A stretch of DNA of 64,000 nt from Staphylococcus sp. KG4-3 (GCF_033597815.2 NZ_CP166245.1:1612001-1676000); one strand, 5' to 3'. Shown: positions 1 through 10,616, counted from the stretch's first letter. Numbers and translations: made by a program. Notes: generated by a model not told the origin, from the sequence alone.

Positions 1-1254
1 TCTCATCATGTTATTTGCATAAATTGGATGATTAACTTTAATTTGCACAATTTGTAATGGGTGACGGGCAGCATCAAGTTCATTACCCTCTTCGTCATAA
101 ATTGTCTCTACAACTTGTCGAAAAGTCTCAATTTCTGGGCCGAAAAATTCTATTTCTTGTCCAGGCTCAAATTTATTTCGTTGTTGAATCGTTGCAATCT
201 TAGTTTTCTCATCATAATCTAATACTAATCCACAGAAGTCATAAGCTGAATTTTTCTTATTCTGATGCCCAAACATCTGCTCTTCATAACCAGGTGTACC
301 TTCTATAAAAGCGGAAGCAGTATCTCTGTTGGCACATTTATCTAATTCTATCAACCATTCTGGTTTGATTTTGAAATTTTGAGGATCCTCGGCATAAGCA
401 TCAATCACTTTTCTATAAACAGAAACAACTGTAGCAATATAGTGAATTGATTTCATACGCCCTTCTATTTTCAATGAATCAACACCAATATCCATCATAT
501 TTGGAATAGATTCTATTAATTTTAAATCTTTCGGGCTCATTGCAAATGGTGTGACTTCCTCATCTCCATAATATAAGTCTAATTCTCCGTCAGCTTCCAC
601 TTGCAGTAAATCATAATCCCAGCGGCAACTTTGACAACAACCACCTCTGTTTGAATCTCTTGCAGTCATATGATTACTTAAAGTACATCTACCTGAATAA
701 GCAATACACATAGCTCCATGTATAAATGATTCAATCTCGATGTCTACTTGCTCTTTCATTTCTTTCATTTCCATTGCACCGGTTTCACGTGCTAAAACAA
801 CTCTGTCTAGACCTTCGTCTTTCCAAAATTCAACCGCTTTATAATTTGAAAGAGATTGTTGTGTAGATAGATGAATTTCTAGTTCTGGCGCAACACTTTT
901 ACAAGTCTCAATAATTAACGGGTCTGCAACAATGATTCCTGTAACACCTGCCAATGCTAAGTCACGTAAATAGTCATCTAGACCTTCCATGTTTTCATCA
1001 TGAGCGATTATGTTTGTAGTAACATAAATTTTAGCATTATATCGTTTGGCAAATTCAACGCCTTCTTTTATTTCTGCTAATGTAAAATTATCGGCGTTTG
1101 ATCTCAAACCATATGCTTGTCCACCCAAGAAAACGGCATCTGCACCATAATGTACGGCGATTTTCAGTTTTTCTAAATTGCCAGCTGGTGCAAGAAGTTC
1201 AGGCTTTTTTATTTTAGGTATATGTTGAATATTAATTTCTTCTAAAATTTCCAC
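1..1254 (-). CDS. yrrO: Peptidase U32 family protein, YrrO/TrhP type (3' end cut by window edge)
   Basis: Reading leftward from a GTG at 1254, preceded by a GGAGG six bases upstream, 418 codons stay open to the window edge; the family is about 420 residues, so only the last few residues are missing. The U32 signature is present near 690-735 (ESF-HGAMC-AYSGRC), followed by a cysteine-rich GGCCQSCRWD stretch. In related bacteria YrrN and YrrO act together in prephenate-dependent 5-hydroxyuridine formation at tRNA position 34 rather than as proteases; that role is by family. The gene follows yrrN directly, so the two are probably co-transcribed. It is absent from simple ATG-based ORF calling because of its GTG start and the missing stop. 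Confidence 0.9.
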   Translation of the reverse strand, partial: MEILEEINIQHIPKIKKPELLAPAGNLEKLKIAVHYGADAVFLGGQAYGLRSNADNFTLAEIKEGVEFAKRYNAKIYVTTNIIAHDENMEGLDDYLRDLALAGVTGIIVADPLIIETCKSVAPELEIHLSTQQSLSNYKAVEFWKDEGLDRVVLARETGAMEMKEMKEQVDIEIESFIHGAMCIAYSGRCTLSNHMTARDSNRGGCCQSCRWDYDLLQVEADGELDLYYGDEEVTPFAMSPKDLKLIESIPNMMDIGVDSLKIEGRMKSIHYIATVVSVYRKVIDAYAEDPQNFKIKPEWLIELDKCANRDTASAFIEGTPGYEEQMFGHQNKKNSAYDFCGLVLDYDEKTKIATIQQRNKFEPGQEIEFFGPEIETFRQVVETIYDEEGNELDAARHPLQIVQIKVNHPIYANNMMR

Positions 1255-1267
1255 TGTTCAACCTCCA

Positions 1268-2190
1268 TTAATATACCGTTTGTTTATATAAGAATCCTTC
1301 ATCAAATGGACGATGTTCTGGTTGTATTGCTTCAATTGGATCAACAAGCATAAATTTTTCGTCGTCATAAGCTTCAGGATCTTCATTATATAAATCAATG
1401 GCTTCTCTATATTGTTCAGTACATACATTTATATATTCTTCTGACTGTAACACGCCATCTATTTTCAATGCATCTATACCAGCCTCTAATAATGGTTCTA
1501 ATTCTTCTATTAAACATATATCATGCGGAGACATAATATGTGTGCCATTATAATCTTCGAAGACTGGATATTTGTTATCACGTTCTTCGTCATATAATAA
1601 TAATTCATCAGCTACTAGATTACGCTCAATCTTTAATTGGCGTTCTTGAAATGTGTAATAATTGCCTAACAACATGCGCTTAGATTGAAACATGCATGTC
1701 ATACCATGTACTTGTACTTCAATTTCCACATTTGCATTAGCTTTTATATTTAGTATTTCTTCTAAATTCAACTCTCTTGCTAATTGAGCACGTTTGGCGC
1801 CTTTTTCCCCCAGTAATTGCACTGAAAATAATTTGTCACTAACGTTTCCGCATCCCAATTTAGTGGAATTGGATTATCCTGATTTTTAACAAACATAATT
1901 ACAGCCGGATCACCAAAAATAATACGATCTACTTTAATTTCGTGCAAAAATTCTATATAGGATTCAACGGCATTTAAATGATAGTTGTGAAAAAGCCCAT
2001 TCACAGCTGCATAAACCTTTTTATCATTACTGTGTGCCAAATTTACAGCTTCTCGCATAGCCTCTCTATTAAAATCACCAGCAAGCCTCAATCCAAATTT
2101 CTGCTCGCCTATCACAAACGCATCAGCGCCTTTTTCAATCAACACTTCAATATGTTTAACAGATTTGGGTGTAACTAATAATTCTGTCAT
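1268..2190 (-). pseudogene. yrrN: Peptidase U32 family protein YrrN, interrupted by a one-base frameshift
   Basis: Two overlapping frames make one protein. The first (start 2190) encodes MTELLVTPKSVKHIE and runs into NYWGKKAPN then a stop; the second continues with GAKRAQLARELNLEE down to the stop at 1268. The join lies at a G5A5 run (plus strand 1800-1810). Adding one A gives NYWGKKGAKRAQL and a 924-base gene of 307 residues, the normal size. So the gene has lost one base in a homopolymer: a real inactivation, a slippage-prone tract or a sequencing error. The rest looks undamaged (for example VHGMTCMFQSKR). It overlaps yrrM by four bases and is followed by yrrO, its usual partner in tRNA U34 hydroxylation. 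Confidence 0.85.
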
Positions 2191-2828
2191 TGTGATTCTC
2201 CTTTAATTGAAATTGCTAAACCATCATCTATGTTTAAAAAATTAGTTGTATAGCCTTCATGATTAATTAACCATTCGTTATACTCTATTACTTTTTTAAC
2301 CATTTGACGTACATTACGTGTGCGTACCACAGATATATCCGAAACAAAACCGTGGTATAAAACATTATCTGTAATAACAACACCGCCATCTTTTAAGATA
2401 GGCGTATAAAGTTCAAAAAATTTCTTTGATTGTGCTTTTGCAGCATCAATAAATATCATATCGTATGTTTGACCGTTCACCTTATTGAACTGTTCTAACG
2501 CGTTGCCTTCTATTATATTTACTTGGTTATTAAATCCATATAATTCTATATTTTCTTTTGCTTTATTTATCATTTCTTCATCACGTTCTATTGTTGTCAC
2601 TTGAATTTCTTTAGATATCGAAGCAAATTGCATTGCGCTATAGCCAATGGCAGTACCAATTTCTAATATGTTTGTTGATTTATGTAATCTGATTACTTGT
2701 TTTATCATCTCAAGCGTCAGTCTATCTACAATTGGGACATTATTTTTCTCTGCAAACGTTCTTAGAGTTTCTATATTTTCATCTGTTTGCTTGTGTAAAT
2801 TTAATAAATAGGATTGATTATTATCCAT
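2187..2828 (-). CDS. yrrM: SAM-dependent O-methyltransferase, YrrM family
   Basis: This 213-residue protein has a class I methyltransferase fold: the glycine-rich SAM loop EIGTAIGYSA near residue 58, an acidic residue after the second strand (TTIERDEE), and the FIDAAKAQ metal/substrate motif near residue 128, typical of catechol-O-methyltransferase-like enzymes. The family homologue TrmR/YrrM methylates 5-hydroxyuridine in tRNA to 5-methoxyuridine, which fits its four-base overlap with yrrN and the following yrrO; this specific role is inferred from family and context. It is the first gene of the cluster, with a long upstream gap that must contain the promoter. Confidence 0.88.
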   Translation of the reverse strand: MDNNQSYLLNLHKQTDENIETLRTFAEKNNVPIVDRLTLEMIKQVIRLHKSTNILEIGTAIGYSAMQFASISKEIQVTTIERDEEMINKAKENIELYGFNNQVNIIEGNALEQFNKVNGQTYDMIFIDAAKAQSKKFFELYTPILKDGGVVITDNVLYHGFVSDISVVRTRNVRQMVKKVIEYNEWLINHEGYTTNFLNIDDGLAISIKGESQ

Positions 2829-3205
2829 TTCTTCATAACTTCCTTTGTTGTAAAATCATACTTTGGATTCAAGCAATAAAATAAATCAGCCATTTAGTGA
2901 CTGATTAAATAATTTAAACAAAATATTAAATCCTAAATTCAATATGCGTATTTATTTTAATTGTGATTCAGTATAAAATTTTTTCTTTTATGTATGTACG
3001 CACAAATTTAACTTTATATATTTTATCACAAACACATAGATAATATAAGTGTAAAGTCACAGTGAATACCAAATTAAAAAATAGAATTATAATACATGTC
3101 ATTGTTTTATCTATTTTTCATAGTATTTAGTATTGTATTTTCCATTGATAATAAAATTAGAATCATGTCATAAACATGATTACAAAAAACGCCTCGCTTT
3201 AATGT
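2829..3205. other. Intergenic region upstream of yrrM
   Basis: AT-rich spacer with stops in all frames and no convincing gene. It must hold the promoter of the leftward yrrM cluster. A weak six-base-pair hairpin (AATCAG/CTGATT) lies near 2890-2912. I see nothing else I can support. Confidence 0.4.
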
Positions 3206-3416
3206 TATAATATAGAAATTTCACGGTATAGAACAACGTATTTCTTTGCATAAAATTGCATATTCTACTGACGTACTAATAACTGAGAAATATAACTATG
3301 AGGATTATAGTATCGACCATAAGCTCAAAATCTTATCCAAAGGAACTAGATGTGTTCAAACTTATAAGATTTTAAATATAAAAGAGAGCTAATCCCTAAT
3401 GGGTTAGCCCTCTTAT
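3206..3416 (+). ncRNA. Candidate small RNA with its own promoter and terminator
   Basis: An extended -10 box (TG-T-TATAAT, 3203-3211) reads rightward, which would start a transcript near 3218; the -35 is poor. Downstream there is a perfect 10-bp stem AAAATCTTAT (3327-3336) / ATAAGATTTT (3364-3373) enclosing 27 bases, then a strong hairpin (3382-3414) with a short T-rich tail. The transcript would be about 200 nt. A 25-residue ORF (3298-3375, MRIIVSTIS...) lies inside but has no clear ribosome site. No known RNA family was recognised. The terminator may belong only to the leftward yrzB operon, so this remains a hypothesis. Confidence 0.35.
3382..3414. terminator. Bidirectional hairpin terminator
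   Basis: GAGAGCTAATCCC and GGGTTAGCCCTC form a long stem with G-U pairs around a short loop. The leftward side is followed by TTTTATATTT, so it ends the alaS-ireB-ruvX-yrzB transcript; the rightward side has TTATTTT. Confidence 0.8.
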
Positions 3417-3476
3417 TTTGAGAATAGGTATTTTAACCCCAAACTCTTATGCTTTTCGCATTTTAATTACTATCTA

Positions 3477-3803
3477 TTATTCGTGGTCGTGATCATGATC
3501 GTCCATTTCAGTATTAACCACTTCTTCAATCATGTCCCACTCTTCATCTGTTTCTACAGGTAAGAATTTACCACCTTCACCATTTTCATCTGGTTCATTA
3601 ATCATTGGTACCAATTCTATTAAATCATCATCATCAGATTCTGCGCCTTCTTCAGCAAGAATCACATATTCTTTTTTAAATTCTGGGTGGAAGAATTCTA
3701 ATACTTTACGATATAAGACTTCATTACCTTCCTCATCGTATAGAGTAAGTAATTCCTCTTCGTTGTTAATTTCTAATTGAGAATCGTGATTGTGTTCGGT
3801 CAT
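3477..3803 (-). CDS. yrzB: DUF1292 family protein YrzB
   Basis: Acidic protein of 108 residues with the DUF1292 core ([19 protein letters not shown], then EYVILAEE), and a histidine/aspartate tail DDHDHDHE that may bind metal. The His-Asp repeat at the C-terminus and EHNHD at the N-terminus are visible; no enzymatic motif is. Function is unknown. It is the last gene of the conserved alaS-ireB-ruvX-yrzB cluster and has a good AAGGAG ribosome site; a terminator follows at 3382-3414. Confidence 0.85.
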   Translation of the reverse strand: MTEHNHDSQLEINNEEELLTLYDEEGNEVLYRKVLEFFHPEFKKEYVILAEEGAESDDDDLIELVPMINEPDENGEGGKFLPVETDEEWDMIEEVVNTEMDDHDHDHE

Positions 3804-3819
3804 AATTAAACGCTCCTTT

Positions 3820-4248
3820 TTATTGTAATGAGTCTAAATAGCCTTGCAATATAAAAACCGCAGCCATTTTATCAATTACTTTTTTTCGTTTCTGTCTAGA
3901 AACATCTGCTTCAAGCAGTGAACGTTCTGCAGCCATAGTGCTTAAGCGTTCATCCCACATGATTATCTCTAATGATGGCAGTGCTTCTTGAAGTTGCTCC
4001 TTGTATTGTAACGAAGCCTCGCCTCGAAATCCAATAGAATTGTTCATATTTTTTGGTAATCCGATAATTACGGTACCAACTTTCTCTTTTTGTATAATAT
4101 CTACAAGTTGATTTATACCTAATTCATTTTTTTCTTCGTCTATACGGAGTGTATCTAATCCTTGGGCTGTCCAACCCATAAGATCACTTATTGCAATGCC
4201 AACAGTTTTACTACCTACATCTAAACCAATTATTTTATGTTTTAACAT
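3820..4248 (-). CDS. ruvX: Holliday junction resolvase-like protein RuvX/YqgF
   Basis: The 142-residue protein has the RNase H-like YqgF fold: [14 protein letters not shown] at residues 8-21 carries the first catalytic aspartate, [13 protein letters not shown] is the second conserved block, and [10 protein letters not shown] with the later VIDKMAA supplies the remaining acidic residues. Family members process the 5' end of pre-16S rRNA and have been linked to recombination. It lies three bases after ireB and just before yrzB, the usual arrangement in Firmicutes. Confidence 0.93.
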   Translation of the reverse strand: MLKHKIIGLDVGSKTVGIAISDLMGWTAQGLDTLRIDEEKNELGINQLVDIIQKEKVGTVIIGLPKNMNNSIGFRGEASLQYKEQLQEALPSLEIIMWDERLSTMAAERSLLEADVSRQKRKKVIDKMAAVFILQGYLDSLQ

Positions 4249-4251
4249 AAA

Positions 4252-4512
4252 TTAGTTAGTTTTCTCTTGTAAGTAACTAGAAACTAATTCTTCCATAATG
4301 TCATCACGATCAATGCGACGTATTTGATTTCTAGCTTCATTATGACGTGGAATATAGGCAGGATCACCTGAGAGTAAATAACCTACGATTTGATTTACTG
4401 GATTATATCCTTTTTCTTTCAACGTATTATAGACATTTTGTAACACTGTTTTGACATCTTCTTTTGGAATTTCATCATAATTAAATTTCATTGTTTTATC
4501 AAAATTTTCCAT
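4252..4512 (-). CDS. ireB: IreB family regulatory phosphoprotein (UPF0297)
   Basis: Small 86-residue protein beginning [19 protein letters not shown], the hallmark of the IreB/YrzL family. The ATG at 4512 was chosen because AAAGGAG lies eight bases upstream; an in-frame TTG three codons earlier would sit on top of the ribosome site. In enterococci IreB is phosphorylated at threonines near its N-terminus by a PASTA-domain kinase and lowers cephalosporin resistance; a similar link to PknB/Stk1 in staphylococci is inference. It sits between alaS and ruvX. Confidence 0.93.
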   Translation of the reverse strand: MENFDKTMKFNYDEIPKEDVKTVLQNVYNTLKEKGYNPVNQIVGYLLSGDPAYIPRHNEARNQIRRIDRDDIMEELVSSYLQEKTN

Positions 4513-4580
4513 ATACAACACTCCTTTTGTATCGAGATAAAAAAGTTCTTATTCTCATTCTACATGAGAATGACTTGAAG

Positions 4581-7211
4581 TTATAGCGATTTAATGTAAT
4601 CTTTAATAAATCGTAATGCTTCTGTTATGTTTTCCGGCTGAGTTCCGCCACCTTGAGCCATGTCTGGGCGACCTCCACCTTTACCACCTACAATTGGTGC
4701 CATATTTTTAATAATATCACCAGCTTTTACTTTATCAGTAAACGCTTTTGGTACAGTTGCTACTAACGATACTTTACCATCTACATTACTAATTAGTACA
4801 ATTACTGTGTCTTGTAGTTTTGATTTAAAATCGTCCATCGTTTCACGTATAGCTTTGGCGTTAGGCACTTCAACTTCGGCAGCAAGGAATTTCAAACCAT
4901 TAATTTCTTCAACTTGGTTTGTAAGATCACCCATTTTCAGTGAAGTAACTTCTTTATTTTTTTGTTCTAGTTGTTTCACTAATTCTTTTTCTTCTGTTTG
5001 CATTTGTATTACTTTATCTAATACTTGGTCATCTGTTTTAACTTTTACTTGAGTTTTAACAGCATTAAATTGCGTTTGTATCGTTTCTAAATATAGAAAA
5101 GCTGATTTACCAGTTAAAGCTTCTATTCGTCTAACTCCAGCACCAGTTCCTGATTCACTTACGATTTTAAATAGACCAATTTCAGAAGTGTTATTAACAT
5201 GAATACCGCCACACAACTCAATTGAGAATGGTGCCATATTTACTACTCTAACTACATCACCGTATTTCTCACCAAATAATGCCATTGCACCAATTTGTTT
5301 AGCTTCTTCTATAGGCATTTCTTGGATGTTAACTTCAATGCTGTTCCATATTTCTTCATTAACTCTGCGTTCCACTTGATCAATTTCTTCTTGAGTCATA
5401 GGGCCGAAATGTGAAAAATCAAATCTTAAACGATCTGCTTCAACCAATGAGCCAGCTTGATTAACGTGTTCGCCTAACACTTCTTTTAATGCTGCATGTA
5501 ATAAATGTGTTGCACTGTGGTTTTTCTTAATTGCACTACGATCTTTATGGTTAACACTTGCAGACACTTCTGTATTTGTTTTTACTGTACCAAATTGAAT
5601 CTCACCTTTGTGTAAGTTTTGACCATTAGGTGCTTTCGTAACTTCAGTTACTGCAATTTCAAAGTTTTCATTACTTACTTTACCTTCATCGGCAACTTGA
5701 CCACCACTTACTGCATAAAACGGCGTCTCTTTAAGGATGAAATAAACAATCTCACCAGCTTCTGCAGTATCAACTAATTCGCCATTATGAATGATATCAG
5801 TTATTGTAGTTGCTCTGTCCATCACATCATAACCAACAAACTTACTTTCAGTCGTAATTTTCTTCAATACTTCACTTTGCACTTGCATTGATTGTGAATT
5901 TTGTCTTGCTTGTCTAGCTCTATCTCTTTGTTGCTGCATTTCAGACTCAAATGTAGCCATATCTACTGATAAATTTTCTTGTGTTGCAATCTCTTCAGTT
6001 AGTTCTACAGGGAAGCCGTAAGTATCATACAGTTTAAAAGCATCTTTACCACTAATTTCATTAGATTGGTTTTTTGCTTGAGCTACAAGATTATTTAAAA
6101 TAGTGAGCCCTTCTTCTAATGTCTCGTGAAAACGTTCTTCTTCAGATTTGATTACACGTTTAATAAAATCAGACTTTTCTTTTACGTTTGGATAATACGG
6201 TTCCATAATATCAGCAACTATATCAACTAATTGATACATAAATGGTTCATTGATATCTAAAGATTGGCTAAATCTTACAGCACGACGTAACAAGCGACGT
6301 AATACATAACCACGACCCTCGTTAGCTGGTAATGCACCATCAGCAATTGCAAATGCAATCGTACGAATATGATCTGATATAACTTTAAATGCAACATCAT
6401 ATGCATCTTTTTCTAAATATTTTTTCCCTGATAGTGTTTCTACTTCACGGATTATTGGCATGAATAAATCTGTTTCATAATTTGTACGTACATTTTGAGC
6501 TAATGATGCCATTCTTTCTAATCCCATACCTGTATCAATATTTTTATTAGGGAGTGGTGTATATGTGTGGTCTTTATTATGATTGAATTCACTAAAAACT
6601 AAATTCCACACTTCAAGGAAACGCTCATTTTCTCCACCTGGATACATTTCTTCAGCTGGATCATCTTTACCATAACTATCTCCACGGTCATAGAAAATTT
6701 CTGTATTAGGACCGGAAGGACCTTCACCAATGTCCCAGAAATTTCCTTCAATTCTAATAATTCTACTTTCTTCTAAGCCAATATCCTCGTTCCATATACG
6801 ATACGCTTCAATATCTTCTGGATGAACAGTCACATACAACATTTTAGGGTCCATTGCCATCCATTTCTCACTAGTTAAAAATTCCCATGCAAATTCAATT
6901 GCTTCTTTTTTAAAATAATTACCAATTGAGAAATTACCTAACATTTCAAAAAATGTATGATGACGTGCAGTAAACCCTACGTTTTCAATGTCATTTGTTC
7001 TAATTGCTTTTTGTGAATTCACAATACGTGGTTTTCTTGGCGTTTCTCTTCCATCAAAATATTTTTTTAACGTTGCTACGCCAGAATTAATCCATAGTAA
7101 AGAATCATCATCAATTGGAACTAACGGTGCTGATGGTTCAACCATATGACCTTGTTCTACAAAATAATCGATAAAATTTTGTCTAATTTCACTTGCCTTT
7201 AAGTTTTTCAT
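4581..7211 (-). CDS. alaS: Alanine--tRNA ligase
   Basis: Full-length 876-residue class II synthetase that charges tRNA-Ala. Visible parts are the N-terminal catalytic domain ([41 protein letters not shown]), the editing domain with zinc ligands HSATHLLHA near residue 570 and CGGIH near 670, and the C-terminal glycine-rich [15 protein letters not shown] domain. It is preceded by an Ala-specific T-box leader, so transcription should rise when uncharged tRNA-Ala accumulates. Downstream genes ireB, ruvX and yrzB are probably read through from it. Confidence 0.97.
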   Translation of the reverse strand: MKNLKASEIRQNFIDYFVEQGHMVEPSAPLVPIDDDSLLWINSGVATLKKYFDGRETPRKPRIVNSQKAIRTNDIENVGFTARHHTFFEMLGNFSIGNYFKKEAIEFAWEFLTSEKWMAMDPKMLYVTVHPEDIEAYRIWNEDIGLEESRIIRIEGNFWDIGEGPSGPNTEIFYDRGDSYGKDDPAEEMYPGGENERFLEVWNLVFSEFNHNKDHTYTPLPNKNIDTGMGLERMASLAQNVRTNYETDLFMPIIREVETLSGKKYLEKDAYDVAFKVISDHIRTIAFAIADGALPANEGRGYVLRRLLRRAVRFSQSLDINEPFMYQLVDIVADIMEPYYPNVKEKSDFIKRVIKSEEERFHETLEEGLTILNNLVAQAKNQSNEISGKDAFKLYDTYGFPVELTEEIATQENLSVDMATFESEMQQQRDRARQARQNSQSMQVQSEVLKKITTESKFVGYDVMDRATTITDIIHNGELVDTAEAGEIVYFILKETPFYAVSGGQVADEGKVSNENFEIAVTEVTKAPNGQNLHKGEIQFGTVKTNTEVSASVNHKDRSAIKKNHSATHLLHAALKEVLGEHVNQAGSLVEADRLRFDFSHFGPMTQEEIDQVERRVNEEIWNSIEVNIQEMPIEEAKQIGAMALFGEKYGDVVRVVNMAPFSIELCGGIHVNNTSEIGLFKIVSESGTGAGVRRIEALTGKSAFLYLETIQTQFNAVKTQVKVKTDDQVLDKVIQMQTEEKELVKQLEQKNKEVTSLKMGDLTNQVEEINGLKFLAAEVEVPNAKAIRETMDDFKSKLQDTVIVLISNVDGKVSLVATVPKAFTDKVKAGDIIKNMAPIVGGKGGGRPDMAQGGGTQPENITEALRFIKDYIKSL

Positions 7212-7269
7212 ACCTTAAATTTCCTCCATCTCAACTCAAGTTATAACAGTAATTCATAAAAAATGAAAA

Positions 7270-7520
7270 TAAAAAACGCCCATCCTCATAAAAGGGACGA
7301 ACGTTTCGCGGTACCACCCTAGTTATAAGCATCAGTAAATCTTTATAGACTTCATTGTTAAAATTATGCAATTCAACGGTCTTAACAAATTTACTAACAT
7401 ACACTTATCACTCAATTAGTTATTATGCTTACTGACACAAAGTAGCTTTCAACTATATTCATTGTACTTTTCACCAAGCAGTACATCTCTGGATATAAAA
7501 CATAGTTTACTTATCTTCAT
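7270..7520 (-). promoter_or_regulatory. T-box riboswitch of alaS (Ala, specifier GCT)
   Basis: On the minus strand the canonical antiterminator sequence AGGGTGGTACCGCG (7307-7320) precedes a terminator hairpin ending in GGGCGTTTTTT (to 7275). Upstream are the Stem I landmarks AGAGA, GGTGAAA and then GAAAGCTAC; the GCT at 7444-7446 lies in specifier position and is an alanine codon, matching the downstream gene. A TATAAA near 7526 could be the -10 box, placing the promoter at the end of recD2. Confidence 0.92.
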
Positions 7521-7559
7521 GCGAAGTTATTTATATTGTATTTATTTTCAACAACAATG

Positions 7560-9947
7560 TCAATCTTCAACGAAGTCATACGGGGAAAATTCCCCCATAT
7601 TAATCATTGGATTTATTTTAAATATATTTTCTTCAGACAATATAATATCTGAATCAAAGGATTTACTGACATCAGCACTTTCAGTTTCTTCATCATTATT
7701 AAAATACGCTTTAAGAAACACACACAATTGTGTCATTCTCACTTGGCCATGAGTCTTTAGGCCAATATCGAATGCTTGTGGGTCTCCTAAGAACACAAGT
7801 GACTGTTTGGCACGGGTTAAACCTGTATATAATATAGGTTTTTGAAGCATTCTAAAGTACTGTTTAACCATTGGCATAATAACGATTGGAAATTCTGAAC
7901 CTTGTGACTTATGAATTGATGTACAATAAGCGTGTGTTAATTCCATTAAATCTTGCCGAACAAACGTAATCTCGTTACCTTCAAAATCAACTACCAAAAC
8001 ATCTTTGTTTAACGCATTTTCTTTAGCCCAGAAGATACCTACAATAACTCCAATATCACCATTAAATATATTATCGCTTGGTCGGTTAACAAGTTGTAAT
8101 ACCTTATCACCTTTTCTAAAAACAATGTCGCCAAACTCAATTTCTCGAGTATCCTGTTCTTTAGGATTCAAGATATCTTGTAATACTGTATTTAGTTTCT
8201 TTATACCTGCAGATCCTTTATACATCGGAGCTAATACTTGAATATCACTCATATCATAACCTTTATTCACTGCACTTGATACTACTTTTTCAACAACAGA
8301 GGGTATCTGTTCTGTTGTACAGTTTATAAAATTACGATCATGAAATCGTTGTGTAATATCAATCTTTTCTCCTAGCTTCATCCTGTGCGCTAATTCAATA
8401 ATACTTGAACCATCTTGTTGACGGTAAACTTCAGTTAAATTCACACGAGGAATCATTTTCGAGTCAATTAAATCCTTAAATACTTGACCAGGTCCAACAG
8501 ATGGCAATTGATCCTCATCCCCGACTAGTATAACTTGCGCATCGATAGGTACAGCACTTAAAAATTGATGAAATAACCATGTATCAACCATTGACATTTC
8601 ATCAATTATGATAAGTTTTGCAGAAATTTCATTATCTAATATATCTTCTGGTTGCGTATCTTGATTCCAACCTATTAGACGATGTATCGTCATAGCCTCC
8701 AAACCAGTTGACTCTGATAAACGCTTCGATGCTCTTCCGGTTGGCGCGCCTAAAACTACTGGATAATCATCATTTTGATAATCGTCATAATCTAAGGATA
8801 AACCATGCAACTCTGCATACAGTTCAACAATTCCTTTAATAACAGTAGTTTTTCCTGTACCTGGACCACCTGTCAGCAACATTATTTTAGAGTTAATCGC
8901 TGTTTGTAAGGCTTCTCTTTGCGAATCTGCATAAGTCACTTTATTGCGATCTTCAATTTCACCGATTTCAAGCAGTAAATCAGATTGCTCTATTTCTTTA
9001 AGTTTGTTTGTATAAGTAAAATTACGGTATAAATTTTGTACGCTTTTCAGTTCTGAGTAATACAGACTTGGAATAGCGACTTCATTTTCTTGCTGGATTA
9101 ATTTAGTGTCATTTACTAAATCCTGTAAAACTTGCTCAAGTTGCTGTGTTTCTATTAATTCAGCTGGCGGTTGTGATAACATATCTTGAGTCATCTCTAG
9201 TACATTATTAGTTGGTAAATATGTATGGCCTTGTTTTATGCATTCTTCTTCTAGCACGTAAAGTAAACCTGCTTTAAGACGTTCTGAATCATTAAATTGA
9301 ATGCCTACATTACGTGCTAAAGTGTCCGCCTTATTAAAGCCGATACCTTTGACGTCATATACAAGTTGATAAGGCTTGTTTTCAACTACATTGAGTGTTT
9401 CGCCTAAATATGCTTGGTATATAGCCATTGCTAGCTTTGGCCCAAAACCTAAATCATGAAGACGAATAATAATTTGTTCTGTTTCTTGATTACTTGCAAT
9501 TTGTTCAGCAATTTGTTTTTGTTTCTTTTTAGGTAAGCTAGGTACTTTTTCTAATACAGTTGGATCATTTAATATGTCGCTAATTGCATTTTCACCTAAT
9601 TTATTTACAATACTTTGTGCTGTTTTTTTACCTATTCCTTTAAAAAGGTCACTGGATAAATAACTTATAATTGCTTCTTTTGTTTGTGGTAACTCTTTTT
9701 CAAATGTTTCAGCCTTTAATTGTTTCCCATATTTCGCATGCGTAACTACTTGGCCTTTAAATGTATAAACGTCACCTTCAGCAATATCTGGAAAAAACCC
9801 TACAATTGTAGGCATTGAATCAAATGTCTCGTTGGATTCAATCGTATCAACTTTTAAAACCGTATAAAAATTTTCTTTATTTTGAAACAAAATCGCGTCA
9901 ACGGTCCCTTTAATCATTGAATTGTTAAATAGTGTAGGGTTTTCCAT
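7560..9947 (-). CDS. recD2: RecD2-type 5'-3' DNA helicase
   Basis: The 795-residue protein has an N-terminal OB-like region and tandem helix-hairpin-helix stretch (FKGIGKKTAQSIV, VKGIGFNKADTLA) typical of RecD2, which is RecD without RecBC. The superfamily 1B helicase core follows: Walker A LTGGPGTGKTTV near residue 357, motif II IIIDEMSMVDT, GDEDQLPSVGPG, and THAYCTSIHKSQGSEF near the end. Such proteins act in replication-fork maintenance and mismatch repair-linked processes. Its ribosome site (GAGGAGGAA) is embedded in the last codons of the TPR gene, with a three-base gap, so the two are translationally close. The alaS T-box promoter overlaps its 3' end. Confidence 0.95.
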   Translation of the reverse strand: MENPTLFNNSMIKGTVDAILFQNKENFYTVLKVDTIESNETFDSMPTIVGFFPDIAEGDVYTFKGQVVTHAKYGKQLKAETFEKELPQTKEAIISYLSSDLFKGIGKKTAQSIVNKLGENAISDILNDPTVLEKVPSLPKKKQKQIAEQIASNQETEQIIIRLHDLGFGPKLAMAIYQAYLGETLNVVENKPYQLVYDVKGIGFNKADTLARNVGIQFNDSERLKAGLLYVLEEECIKQGHTYLPTNNVLEMTQDMLSQPPAELIETQQLEQVLQDLVNDTKLIQQENEVAIPSLYYSELKSVQNLYRNFTYTNKLKEIEQSDLLLEIGEIEDRNKVTYADSQREALQTAINSKIMLLTGGPGTGKTTVIKGIVELYAELHGLSLDYDDYQNDDYPVVLGAPTGRASKRLSESTGLEAMTIHRLIGWNQDTQPEDILDNEISAKLIIIDEMSMVDTWLFHQFLSAVPIDAQVILVGDEDQLPSVGPGQVFKDLIDSKMIPRVNLTEVYRQQDGSSIIELAHRMKLGEKIDITQRFHDRNFINCTTEQIPSVVEKVVSSAVNKGYDMSDIQVLAPMYKGSAGIKKLNTVLQDILNPKEQDTREIEFGDIVFRKGDKVLQLVNRPSDNIFNGDIGVIVGIFWAKENALNKDVLVVDFEGNEITFVRQDLMELTHAYCTSIHKSQGSEFPIVIMPMVKQYFRMLQKPILYTGLTRAKQSLVFLGDPQAFDIGLKTHGQVRMTQLCVFLKAYFNNDEETESADVSKSFDSDIILSEENIFKINPMINMGEFSPYDFVED

Positions 9948-9950
9948 AAG

Positions 9951-10616
9951 TTATTCCTCCTCTGCGATAGATTTAAAAGTTTTAATAGCATGATGGCTCA
10001 TGACATGATCTGGATTGGCATCGACAGCCGCTTCAAAGTGGCGAATAGCTTCGTCAGTATTTTCTGTTTGCATATAAGTCGCTAAACCTAAATTATAAAG
10101 AGCATCTGCATGTTTTTTATCGAGTACTAATACTCGGTTTAACTGGTCAATAGCTTGTTCAAACATCTCTAAATGACATAACACAAGTCCGTATTGGAAT
10201 TGTACCTCAGCATCATCACGGTCATCTTGTTCCGCTGCAGTCATTAGGAATGGTAAAGCTTCGTTAAATGCTTCTAGTTGATTGAAAGACATTCCAATCA
10301 TGTAATTTGTATCAACTTTATCAACGTTAAATTTTAGCGCTTGTTGGTATAATTTTATCGCTTCATTAAAACGACCTTCATTGTAATATACATTACCTAA
10401 ATTATAATAAATTGCACCATTTTCCGGATCTAAAGTGATTGCTCTTTGAAAGAATTTTTCAGCTTTTTCTACTTCTCCCGCTTCAGCCAATAATATTCCA
10501 GCATTTATGTAATTTTCAACTTCTTTTGGACTAGCTTCTATATTTTCAAATAGTGCTTTAAGTGCTTCTTCAAAATTACCCTGTTTGATTAATTTATATA
10601 TTTGCTCTTGATTCAA
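9951..10616 (-). CDS. Tetratricopeptide-repeat protein
   Basis: The 221-residue protein consists of about six TPR units; good examples are AEKFFQRAITLDPENGAIYYN, then ALYNLGLATYMQTENTDEA. There is no signal peptide or other domain, so it is a cytoplasmic scaffold of unknown partner. It probably starts at TTG (10616), with AGAGGG six bases upstream and no better ATG. It lies between mnmA and recD2, its conserved position in staphylococci and bacilli (YrrB-like). Confidence 0.88.
   Translation of the reverse strand: MNQEQIYKLIKQGNFEEALKALFENIEASPKEVENYINAGILLAEAGEVEKAEKFFQRAITLDPENGAIYYNLGNVYYNEGRFNEAIKLYQQALKFNVDKVDTNYMIGMSFNQLEAFNEALPFLMTAAEQDDRDDAEVQFQYGLVLCHLEMFEQAIDQLNRVLVLDKKHADALYNLGLATYMQTENTDEAIRHFEAAVDANPDHVMSHHAIKTFKSIAEEE

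Noticed and set aside
4660..5052. 130-codon plus-strand frame opposite alaS
   Set aside because: It is a shadow of alaS: no ribosome site, serine-rich antisense composition and no known family.
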